Positions 6,143 to 11,959 of a stretch of 12,838 nucleotides of DNA are shown here, piece after piece; within the stretch, counting starts at the first letter, position 1, and each line of letters opens with the position of its first letter. The notes under the pieces are model-generated. The model was not told the origin of the DNA and did not search any database. It saw only the letters and a list, made by a program, of their open reading frames with translations. The stretch lies in NCBI GenBank assembly GCA_002428325.1, contig DIVR01000016.1, positions 56,397 through 69,234 on the forward strand, written 5' to 3'. The stretch is from a bacterium UBP4_UBA6127. Its GTDB lineage: Bacteria > UBP4 > UBA4092. The translations under genes and the position numbers were made by a program.

Positions 6143-7456
6143 TTATTTTTCGGAAGAGCTGGAAAATTTATTTTGCCAGAGAAAAAAACCGCCCAGGATG
6201 AATAAATTCAATCCTGAAAGCAAGAGGCAGCACCAGAAAGGATATTGAGGATTGGAATGGTATAACATTCCCCCCAAGGGGCCGGCCGGAAGGTTTGCCA
6301 CGATTCCGATAAAATTAACCAGGGCCAGGATTTTAGCCCGGTAATCACTACGGGTCAGGGACAGCAGCCATTGGGCATCCCTCACCGGGCCATACATCCC
6401 AATACCGGCTGAATACAGTACGGCGTAAAGGAGTAAAATACTCATCATCCCGGCAGGCACTCCCAGCAGAAAACTCATCCCGGCTGTAATCAAGATTCCA
6501 GCTCCCAGAAGAACTATAACCGGGTTCTTTTTCCGGCATCGGGGCAGGGCCGCCAGAATAACCAGAAAAGTTGTTATGGAACCAATCGCCGGCACCAGTG
6601 AAACCATGGATTCACTCAGGTTAAGTCCCCGGGGATCTGTCCAATATAAAGGGGCAAAATTAGCCCACATGACCGCATAAAAAGCATGGATCAAACCAGA
6701 GAATAAAAGGATTCGGCAAAAGGGAAATTTCCACATCCACTGAAGAGCTTTCCAATGTTCATGGAAGATATTCCCAGGGTCAAGTGAATCCGTTTTTTCA
6801 TGAGTATCCGAAGAAGGCTCAGGTTCTTTAAGTTTGAGTAACCGACCTGTCCAGCCAATAGCCACTGTTACCACAGAAATAGCCAGCATCAGCCTGTAGC
6901 CATGAACCATCCCCATTCGGGATACAAAATATCCTCCCAAAGGGGCAAATATCCCGTTGGATGAGATAATCAGCCAGAATAAAGCAAAAGCATTATGGGT
7001 CTGTTCAGAAGTAGCTCCTTCGGTGAAGATACAATACCAGGCAGGCGCCACGATAAATCCAAATCCCCAAATCAAGGCTCCCAATGCAAACCAGGGGAAA
7101 GGATGGGACATATAACTGGCAGCATACCAAATTCCCATCGGAGTAAACCAGCAAATAAAATCAAAGGTCATCAGGGTCTTTTTACGGCCCCAATGGTCTG
7201 CCAGCCAGCCTCCCATTATCACTCCGGCCAACTGGCCCAAGACTGTGCAGAAAGCCACCCATCCAATCAGGGTTTCAGTTAAGCCGGCCGCCCGCATATA
7301 AATGGGTCCATAGACTCCCATCCAGGCAATAGGAACAGCCCAGCAAGGCTCGGTTGCCATCATGACCGCGCTGTTGGGGTGGAGATTCAGGAAATGATTT
7401 AACTGGGACTTGATACGGGACATCATATAGATAGGATAAACCTTATCGATTCCCAT
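6143..7456 (-). CDS. Major facilitator superfamily transporter
   Basis: Protein of 437 aa with about twelve hydrophobic segments and a central charged loop (about 210-240, rich in Glu, Ser, Lys), the normal MFS layout. The loop 2-3 signature GGWLADHWGRKKTL is at 82-95. No substrate-specific motif is recognised; the neighbouring glucan branching enzyme makes a sugar or oligosaccharide possible, but this is only context. The first ATG (7456) has little ribosome-site support. ATG codons at residues 11-12 or 32-33 could also be used, and the first membrane segment begins only after residue 33, so the N-terminus is uncertain. It follows the inactive receiver by 39 bases and may share its transcript. 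Confidence 0.85.
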   Translation of the reverse strand: MGIDKVYPIYMMSRIKSQLNHFLNLHPNSAVMMATEPCWAVPIAWMGVYGPIYMRAAGLTETLIGWVAFCTVLGQLAGVIMGGWLADHWGRKKTLMTFDFICWFTPMGIWYAASYMSHPFPWFALGALIWGFGFIVAPAWYCIFTEGATSEQTHNAFALFWLIISSNGIFAPLGGYFVSRMGMVHGYRLMLAISVVTVAIGWTGRLLKLKEPEPSSDTHEKTDSLDPGNIFHEHWKALQWMWKFPFCRILLFSGLIHAFYAVMWANFAPLYWTDPRGLNLSESMVSLVPAIGSITTFLVILAALPRCRKKNPVIVLLGAGILITAGMSFLLGVPAGMMSILLLYAVLYSAGIGMYGPVRDAQWLLSLTRSDYRAKILALVNFIGIVANLPAGPLGGMLYHSNPQYPFWCCLLLSGLNLFILGGFFLWQNKFSSSSEK

Positions 7457-7495
7457 AAGGGCCTGTCAATCAAGAATTATGGAAAAGAAAGGCTT

Positions 7496-7912
7496 TTACT
7501 CAAATCCCTGGATTTCATAGAGAGAGAGCTTTTTGGGAGAGGGGGTAATATGTTTAAGAAATTGACAGATATGTTCTTCCAGCTGTTCCACCGAAACCGG
7601 TTTGATAAGCACCAGGTCGATACTGAATTTCTTCAGATTTTCGATTTCAGAAATGGTGGGGTCGGACCTAAGGACAATGACCGGAGCGTTCCGGGTGCAG
7701 GACATGGATTTGATCTGCTGGAACAAATCGGTTTCATCGGCTCTTGAGGACAGGGATATCAACACTAAGTCAGGTTCGGAAGTTAAGGCATGCCGCAACC
7801 CGGTCTGGACATCTCCCGCCGTTACGACTTCAAAATACATGCTGAGATGATTTTTCATCTGTTTGCGGAACTCTATATCATCTTCCACGACTAAAATTCG
7901 ATTCCGAATCAT
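7496..7912 (-). CDS. Degenerate (phosphorylation-defective) response-regulator receiver protein
   Basis: Protein of 138 aa, a single CheY-like fold without an output domain. The beta1 acidic cluster EDD (10-12) and the conserved Lys (K104, in LIKPVS) are kept. The phospho-acceptor position at the end of beta3 is S53 (PDLVLISLSSR, where active relatives have D). The switch Thr/Ser after beta4 is R82 (VIVLRSD). I checked the Ser codon on the minus strand (TCC at about 7760). Such pseudo-receivers usually work by constitutive protein contact or by dimerising with a true receiver. An AGGGAG site precedes the ATG by 11 bases. The gene lies 32 bases after the intact receiver gene and is very probably in the same operon. 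The C-terminal 18 residues are not part of the domain. Confidence 0.85.
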   Translation of the reverse strand: MIRNRILVVEDDIEFRKQMKNHLSMYFEVVTAGDVQTGLRHALTSEPDLVLISLSSRADETDLFQQIKSMSCTRNAPVIVLRSDPTISEIENLKKFSIDLVLIKPVSVEQLEEHICQFLKHITPSPKKLSLYEIQGFE

Positions 7913-7944
7913 GGTAACTTTTACTCCCTGAGATTAATTTGGTC

Positions 7945-8370
7945 TTATTGCATATTATTCAAATCTTCAGCGGATAGGGTTTTAGCCCGAGGAAGGATTT
8001 CCTGCAAAATTTCATCCACCCGAGTTTTTAATTCTATGACATTAAAAGGTTTGGCAAAGAAATAGTCGGCTCCTTTTGCCAGAAATTCCATTTCAGTCGA
8101 ATCAGACCCATAGGCTGTGATAAAAATCACTTTAGTTGACCTGTTTGCCTTGGAATGTTTAAGGGCTTCCAGAACCTTATTTCCGTCCAATTTAGGCATC
8201 TGCATGTCCAGAATTATCAAATCAGGCTCACTGGCCTGGATTTTAGCCAGCCCATCCATCCCATCATAGGCCAGTACCACTTCTCTTGAATTTTCAAAAG
8301 CTGTCTTTAAAATTTCCTGGATATCCGGGTCATCATCAATAATCAATATCCGATGTTTGATTTCGCCCAT
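7945..8370 (-). CDS. Stand-alone CheY-like response regulator
   Basis: Protein of 141 aa from the ATG at 8370. All receiver residues are present: the acidic pair D12/D13 in IIDDDPD, phospho-acceptor D55 in LIILDMQMP, T85 in VIFITAYG and K107 in FAKPF. There is no DNA-binding or enzymatic output domain, so it should act by protein contact like CheY or Spo0F. A longer frame to 8427 exists, but GGGAGGG seven bases before the ATG at 8370 and the family N-terminus decide for this start. A residual 20-residue C-terminal tail follows the last helix. No histidine kinase is in the window. It is divergent from the GspF-like gene and precedes the inactive receiver. Confidence 0.92.
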   Translation of the reverse strand: MGEIKHRILIIDDDPDIQEILKTAFENSREVVLAYDGMDGLAKIQASEPDLIILDMQMPKLDGNKVLEALKHSKANRSTKVIFITAYGSDSTEMEFLAKGADYFFAKPFNVIELKTRVDEILQEILPRAKTLSAEDLNNMQ

Positions 8371-8377
8371 AAAATAA

Positions 8378-8384
8378 CCCTCCC
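8378..8384 (-). promoter_or_regulatory. Ribosome binding site GGGAGGG deciding the receiver start
   Basis: Minus-strand GGGAGGG lies seven bases before the ATG at 8370. The longer in-frame start at 8427 has no comparable site, so the shorter protein is chosen. Confidence 0.7.
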
Positions 8385-8453
8385 ATCCTGACGGGTTCTT
8401 TTTTGAGTATATCACAGGAATTTTCATTCTCCCTTTGAACTTTTTCAGGCCCT

Positions 8454-8459
8454 ATTATA
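8454..8459 (-). promoter_or_regulatory. Consensus -10 box (TATAAT) for the receiver operon
   Basis: A perfect TATAAT on the minus strand lies 83 bases before the receiver ATG, which would give a leader of about 75 bases. No good -35 is seen. It faces away from the TATAAT at 8522-8527, 62 bp apart. Confidence 0.45.
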
Positions 8460-8521
8460 CGGGGAAATATCCTCCTTTTCTCCGGAATCACAGGAGACTC
8501 GGGAAGAAGGCTTTTTTCTGA

Positions 8522-8527
8522 TATAAT
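8522..8527 (+). promoter_or_regulatory. Consensus -10 box (TATAAT) for the GspF-like/UbiA operon
   Basis: A perfect TATAAT lies 43 bases before the GTG at 8571, so transcription would start near 8534 and give a leader of about 37 bases that includes AGGAGG. No convincing -35 is present, suggesting an activator-dependent or weak promoter. Confidence 0.5.
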
Positions 8528-8570
8528 CATCCCCATCAGAAGCGTTCTGATTCAGACAGGAGGATGGGTT

Positions 8571-9128
8571 GTGGCCAGGCAGATATTGGAAATAGCTGGA
8601 TTTCTCGAAAAATGCGCAGAATTGATCAGCGCTGAAGTCCCCCTGTTGAAAGCTATGGAGATTGCCACCCGGGAAGTCCCTGACCAGGAATTGAGTTTAG
8701 TCTTTAACGAAATGAGGCTAAAGATGGAATCCGGACAGGGTGTTACCGATACCTTTCGGGAATATCCCCACCTGTTCACTACTTTAAGCCTCGCGATAAT
8801 CGAAATGGGAGAAGCAAACGGACATCTGGAAGATGGATTCCAACGGGTAGCCTGGGCACTCAAGAAAATAGAAAAGGATCTCCCGGGTGAAAAACCCGCC
8901 CAAGAGGCTCCCCTCTCCGTAGAAGCTAAATCCCCCGCCCAGACCCTTCCGTCCATGGCGGTTTTAGTGCATCCGGTCAAAGAGTCGGCCCGCCAGCTGG
9001 CTGAGATTAATAAGAGCCTGATGGAAATCAATAATCATCTGGCCAAACTCACCCAGCAAATGGATGAGATAATGAAACAGCAGTCATCTGGCCAACCTTC
9101 AACCCGGAATAAGACCCAGAATGAATAA
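8571..9128 (+). CDS. Soluble single GspF/T2SSF-type domain fused to a coiled coil
   Basis: Protein of 185 aa. Residues 7-98 match one cytoplasmic half of type II secretion/type IV pilus F proteins. They show the helix with ELISAEVPLLKAMEIA, the middle LRLKMESGQGVTDTF (residues 49-62) and the helix YPHLFTTLSLAIIEMGEANG, then the DGFQRVAWAL helix. True GspF/PilC proteins have two such domains, each followed by membrane helices, and about 400 aa; here there is no membrane segment. Instead a Pro/Ala-rich linker (about 104-135) leads to an amphipathic helix (137-171) with regular Leu/Ile/Met spacing, a likely coiled coil. The start is GTG at 8571, with AGGAGG seven bases upstream. It is divergent from the receiver pair and 18 bases before the UbiA-family gene. 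A scaffold or regulatory role is inferred; domain recognition is good but not certain. Confidence 0.75.
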   Translation: MARQILEIAGFLEKCAELISAEVPLLKAMEIATREVPDQELSLVFNEMRLKMESGQGVTDTFREYPHLFTTLSLAIIEMGEANGHLEDGFQRVAWALKKIEKDLPGEKPAQEAPLSVEAKSPAQTLPSMAVLVHPVKESARQLAEINKSLMEINNHLAKLTQQMDEIMKQQSSGQPSTRNKTQNE

Positions 9129-9146
9129 GGAGACGATTCCTATCCC

Positions 9147-10064
9147 ATGAGCCTGCTAAAAGATATCCTCCTGACCATGCGTCCCCGGCAGTGGACCAAA
9201 AACCTGATACTGTTTGCCGGGATTGTCTTTGCGCAAAAGCTGGATGAAAGCCTTTATCTGTTAAGGACCTCCGGGGCCTTCATATTGTTTTGCCTGGTTT
9301 CGGGAATCATCTATATTTTTAATGATGTGATGGATGTGGAAGAAGACCGAATCCATCCCCGGAAAAAATTCAGGCCGATAGCCTCCGGCCGCCTTTCCAT
9401 CCCGGCCGCTTTAAGTTTTGCCCTCTCCGGCGCAGTCCTGGGGATTGTGCTGTCTTTCATGCTGGGGCATATGTTTGGGGTTTGCATCCTGGTTTATTTT
9501 GCCATGATGCTGTTATATACCCGGTTTTTAAAACATCTGGTCATCCTGGATATTCTGGTTATCTCCATGGGGTTTGTGCTTCGGGCCTATGCCGGAGCTG
9601 TTGCCAATCCGGGGGTCCTGGTTTCACCCTGGTTGCTGGCCTGCACCCTGTTTCTGGCTTTATTTCTGGCCATCTGCAAACGCATGAATGAAATCGAGCT
9701 GTTGGAAACCTCTGCCAATACCCATCGAAAAGTCCTATCTGAATATTCCATTGCCTTTTTGAATCAGATGATGGCCATTGTTACTTCCACCACAGTGGTA
9801 GCTTATGCCCTTTATTGTGTGTCGGAAGAGACCATCCGAAAGTTCCATACCAAAGCCATGATTCTGACCTTTCCTTTTGTGTTGTATGGAATCCTTCGAT
9901 ATCTCTACCTGGTTTACCGAAAAGGGGAAGGGGGAGAACCTGAAAACATCCTCCTGAAAGACAGACCCCTTATTATCAATATTATTCTCTGGCTGATGGC
10001 AATTATTTTTGTCATCTATTCTCCCGTCAAACTGGATGATTTCCTCCATATCGGCGGATTTTAA
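9147..10064 (+). CDS. UbiA-family prenyltransferase, decaprenyl-phosphate phosphoribosyltransferase-like
   Basis: Protein of 305 aa with about eight to nine membrane helices. The first Asp-rich motif is NDVMDVEED at 59-67, followed directly by HPRKKFRPIASGRL (70-83). The N-terminus has RPRQWTKNLILF (12-23). The second Asp motif is D135 in HLVILDILV with RAYAGA at 146-151, and LFLALFLAICKRMNE follows (168-182). These match the subgroup containing mycobacterial DPPR synthase (UbiA/Rv3806c), which joins 5-phosphoribosyl diphosphate to polyprenyl phosphate, the first step towards lipid-linked ribose or arabinose. The partner epimerase genes are not in the window. The AAGGAG site is 13 bases before the ATG, a long spacing. 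It is co-directional with the GspF-like gene and ends before a strong terminator. The subgroup is likely; the actual prenyl and sugar substrates are unproven. Confidence 0.85.
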   Translation: MSLLKDILLTMRPRQWTKNLILFAGIVFAQKLDESLYLLRTSGAFILFCLVSGIIYIFNDVMDVEEDRIHPRKKFRPIASGRLSIPAALSFALSGAVLGIVLSFMLGHMFGVCILVYFAMMLLYTRFLKHLVILDILVISMGFVLRAYAGAVANPGVLVSPWLLACTLFLALFLAICKRMNEIELLETSANTHRKVLSEYSIAFLNQMMAIVTSTTVVAYALYCVSEETIRKFHTKAMILTFPFVLYGILRYLYLVYRKGEGGEPENILLKDRPLIINIILWLMAIIFVIYSPVKLDDFLHIGGF

Positions 10065-10087
10065 ACCCTTTTATCCACTGCAGTTAT

Positions 10088-10123
10088 AAGCCTCCGGACC
10101 GACATCCCGGAGGCTTTTTATTT
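10088..10123 (+). terminator. Rho-independent terminator after the UbiA-family gene
   Basis: A perfect 10-bp stem, AAGCCTCCGG (10088-10097) with CCGGAGGCTT (10107-10116), encloses a nine-base loop and is followed by TTTATTTAT. It starts 24 bases after the stop at 10064 and should end the GspF-like/UbiA transcript. Confidence 0.9.
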
Positions 10124-10177
10124 ATCCCGGAATCAAGCCGGAATCTACCTGAATCCATGGCTTCCCCTCTTGGAGCC

Positions 10178-10208
10178 AGACCCAGGCTGTAACCATCAGC
10201 CTGGGTCT
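10178..10208. repeat. Perfect 12-bp stem-loop in the leader region of the acidic protein gene
   Basis: AGACCCAGGCTG (10178-10189) pairs exactly with CAGCCTGGGTCT (10197-10208) around the loop TAACCAT. No T-run follows, so it is not a usual terminator. It sits between the UbiA terminator and the gene at 10293. It may be a structured RNA leader, a protein site or a short repeat remnant; the sequence does not match a riboswitch I know. Confidence 0.6.
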
Positions 10209-10292
10209 AACACCGTCAAGGAAAGATGACCCCGGATGTCGTGTTCAGAGGGGATAATAAGGATAAATCAAAGGGGAAAGGGGATATTCAAC

Positions 10293-10748
10293 ATGGCTAA
10301 AAAAACTCACTCTAAAGCAACCAAAAACCAAAAGAAAACCCCCATCAGCATTGATGAGGATATCCGGGAAAATCAATATGATGAGGATGAAGAGGAGGTT
10401 GAAGTGATTGACCCTGAGATGGATAAACTCCTGGAAATCCCCCTGTTTTATACTTTTGGTGAAGAGGATTTCGAGGAACGAATGGCTGAAGAAATTGCCA
10501 AACACAGGGTTTCATTGACCGAAGATGAGAGAAATCAACTGGATATCATCAATTTTGCCAGCCGATGGGAACTGCTGCGACAGGGATTGATCTCTGAAGA
10601 GGAAGCTGAAAATAATCTGTTTTTCAGGGATGATGGGGACTCGGCCCTGTTTCCTATCCCCATCGCTAAAATCGAGAAAGCAGAAAATGCCTTGATAGCC
10701 GCTAAAATCAAACGGGCCAGAAGAAGGAATAAATCCAAGGCCGCCTGA
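10293..10748 (+). CDS. Hypothetical charged protein, basic ends and acidic centre
   Basis: Protein of 151 aa that I do not recognise. Residues 1-16 are Lys-rich. Residues 21-70 are strongly acidic (runs such as YDEDEEEVEVIDPEMD and GEEDFEERMAEE). A predicted helical region follows (73-105), then a hydrophobic patch around FPIPIAKIEKAENALIAAKIK, and a basic tail KRARRRNKSK. No signal peptide, membrane helix or cysteine is present. The frame opens upstream to 10236, but AAAGGGG nine bases before the ATG at 10293 and the MAKK start support the shorter form. The codon pattern resembles its neighbours and the frame is intact, so it is probably real. It stands alone between a strong terminator and a weak one. 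The charge pattern could suit a nucleic-acid or ribosome partner, but no function is claimed. Confidence 0.7.
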   Translation: MAKKTHSKATKNQKKTPISIDEDIRENQYDEDEEEVEVIDPEMDKLLEIPLFYTFGEEDFEERMAEEIAKHRVSLTEDERNQLDIINFASRWELLRQGLISEEEAENNLFFRDDGDSALFPIPIAKIEKAENALIAAKIKRARRRNKSKAA

Positions 10749-10788
10749 GCCGGACAGGAACAGAGGACATCTCAATTAACCTGGATTT

Positions 10789-10830
10789 AAGGGATGATTC
10801 CCCCCTTTTCATTGACGGGAGTTTTTTATT
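10789..10830 (+). terminator. Weak candidate terminator after the acidic protein gene
   Basis: Short complementary G and C runs (AAGGG and CCCTT, or TCCC with GGGA) precede a TTTTTTATTT run at about 10822-10831. The stem is only four to five pairs, so the call rests mainly on the T-run and position. Confidence 0.35.
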
Positions 10831-10885
10831 TGGGTTAGGATGAACCGAACCATCTGAAATAATCGGTCAAGAAAATCCTGAATCC

Positions 10886-11806
10886 ATGATTTTAAATAAT
10901 CCTAAAGTATCCGTCATTGTCATCAGTTTAAATGGGGAAAAGGTCATTGGGGCCTGCCTGGAATCCCTGTCCAAAACGGATTATTCACCCCTGGAAATCC
11001 TGGTGGTGAATAATGGGTCATCGGATTCGACCCCCCAAATAGTAGGAGAACAATATCCCACCGTCAGGCTTATCAATCTTCCTCGAAACCTGGGATTTGC
11101 CGGGGGGAATAATGTAGGATTAAGAGTGGCTACCGGAGATATCCTTATCCTGTTGAATGATGATACGACCGTGGACCCTCAATGGGTGTCCGAATTAGTA
11201 AAAGTCATGAAATTGAATCCATCGGTAGGGATTGCCGGATGCAAACTCTATTACCCCGATGGGAAAACCCTGCAGCATGCCGGGGGATATATCAATTCCC
11301 ATGGCCTCAGCAACCATTATGGCAAAGGGGAAATCGACCAGGGCCAATGCAATACCCTTCGGGAAGTGGATTATGTGACCGGAGCCGCTTTTGCCATCCG
11401 TAAAGAACTGACCCTGAAACTGGGATTCCTGGATACCCGTTACCATCCCATCTATTTTGAAGAAACCGATTTTTGTTTCCGAGCCAGGAAACAGGGGTAT
11501 CGGGTGGTCTATGTCCCTAAATCCATCGTCTGCCATTATGAATCCCAGAATACCGGGTTGGGAAGCTCAGGTTTTTTCTTTAAATACCATAAAAACCGGG
11601 TCAGGTTTTTAATCAGGAATTTTACCGCTGAACAACTGGCTCAGGCGATTGAACCGGAATTGAAATGGCTCTGGTCAGTCCGAAGAGGACCAGAGTTTAA
11701 ACCCTGCCTCAAAGCTCATGCCATCAATTTATTTAGATTCCCTCTCCTCCTCTGGCACCGATGGTCTGGGGAATACCATGACTGGAAAAATAAGGCCAAT
11801 GCCTGA
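10886..11806 (+). CDS. Family 2 glycosyltransferase (WbbL/rhamnosyltransferase-like)
   Basis: Protein of 306 aa with the GT-A fold of family GT2. VSVIVISLNGEKVIGACLESL at the N-terminus (split here only for reading: VSVIVISLNG at 8-17) starts the nucleotide-binding fold. VVNNGSSDST (40-49) and LPRNLGFAGGNNVGL (65-79) follow. The metal-binding DD lies in LLNDDTTVDP (89-98, D92/D93). A later ETDFCFRARKQGYRVVYVPKS segment is typical of WbbL-like enzymes acting on rhamnan or O-antigen-type glycans; it was located at about 192-212. There is no membrane segment, so it should act at the inner face of the membrane with NDP-sugar donors. The ribosome site is weak and an out-of-frame ATG lies upstream at 10840. 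It is 137 bases after the acidic protein gene. Family is firm; sugar and acceptor are unknown. Confidence 0.9.
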   Translation: MILNNPKVSVIVISLNGEKVIGACLESLSKTDYSPLEILVVNNGSSDSTPQIVGEQYPTVRLINLPRNLGFAGGNNVGLRVATGDILILLNDDTTVDPQWVSELVKVMKLNPSVGIAGCKLYYPDGKTLQHAGGYINSHGLSNHYGKGEIDQGQCNTLREVDYVTGAAFAIRKELTLKLGFLDTRYHPIYFEETDFCFRARKQGYRVVYVPKSIVCHYESQNTGLGSSGFFFKYHKNRVRFLIRNFTAEQLAQAIEPELKWLWSVRRGPEFKPCLKAHAINLFRFPLLLWHRWSGEYHDWKNKANA

Positions 11807-11808
11807 GA

Positions 11809-11826
11809 TTTTGACAGCTGTCAAAA
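11809..11826. repeat. 18-bp perfect palindrome, copy 2 (TTTTGACAGCTGTCAAAA)
   Basis: Identical over all 18 bases to the copy at 2954-2971. It starts two bases after the stop codon of the glycosyltransferase gene, in a convergent intergenic region. No T-run follows. Confidence 0.8.
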
Positions 11827-11858
11827 GATTAGAATATTGGAAATATTGATGTTAGTTT

Positions 11859-11874
11859 TTTGACAGCCGTCAAA
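11859..11874. repeat. Degenerate third copy of the palindrome (TTTGACAGCCGTCAAA)
   Basis: One base differs from the core of the 18-bp palindrome (GCC for GCT), breaking one base pair. Its centre is 49 bp from the centre of copy 2, about 4.7 helical turns, so the two would not lie exactly on one DNA face. Confidence 0.7.
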
Positions 11875-11959
11875 TAATACTGCGATATCAAAAGAATTGT
11901 TTATTTTTTTCATGAGTATCTCTCCCTAAAGTGTTTTTTCCATTAGAGTTCTGAGAAAC

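Noticed and set aside
8552..9031. Open frame on the minus strand opposite the GspF-like gene
   Set aside because: Ser/Arg-rich shadow product. The plus strand has AGGAGG, a GTG start and a recognisable domain.
10124..10292. Possible riboswitch or tRNA in the spacer before the acidic protein gene
   Set aside because: Apart from the 12-bp stem-loop I see no cloverleaf, no CCA end and no known riboswitch core.
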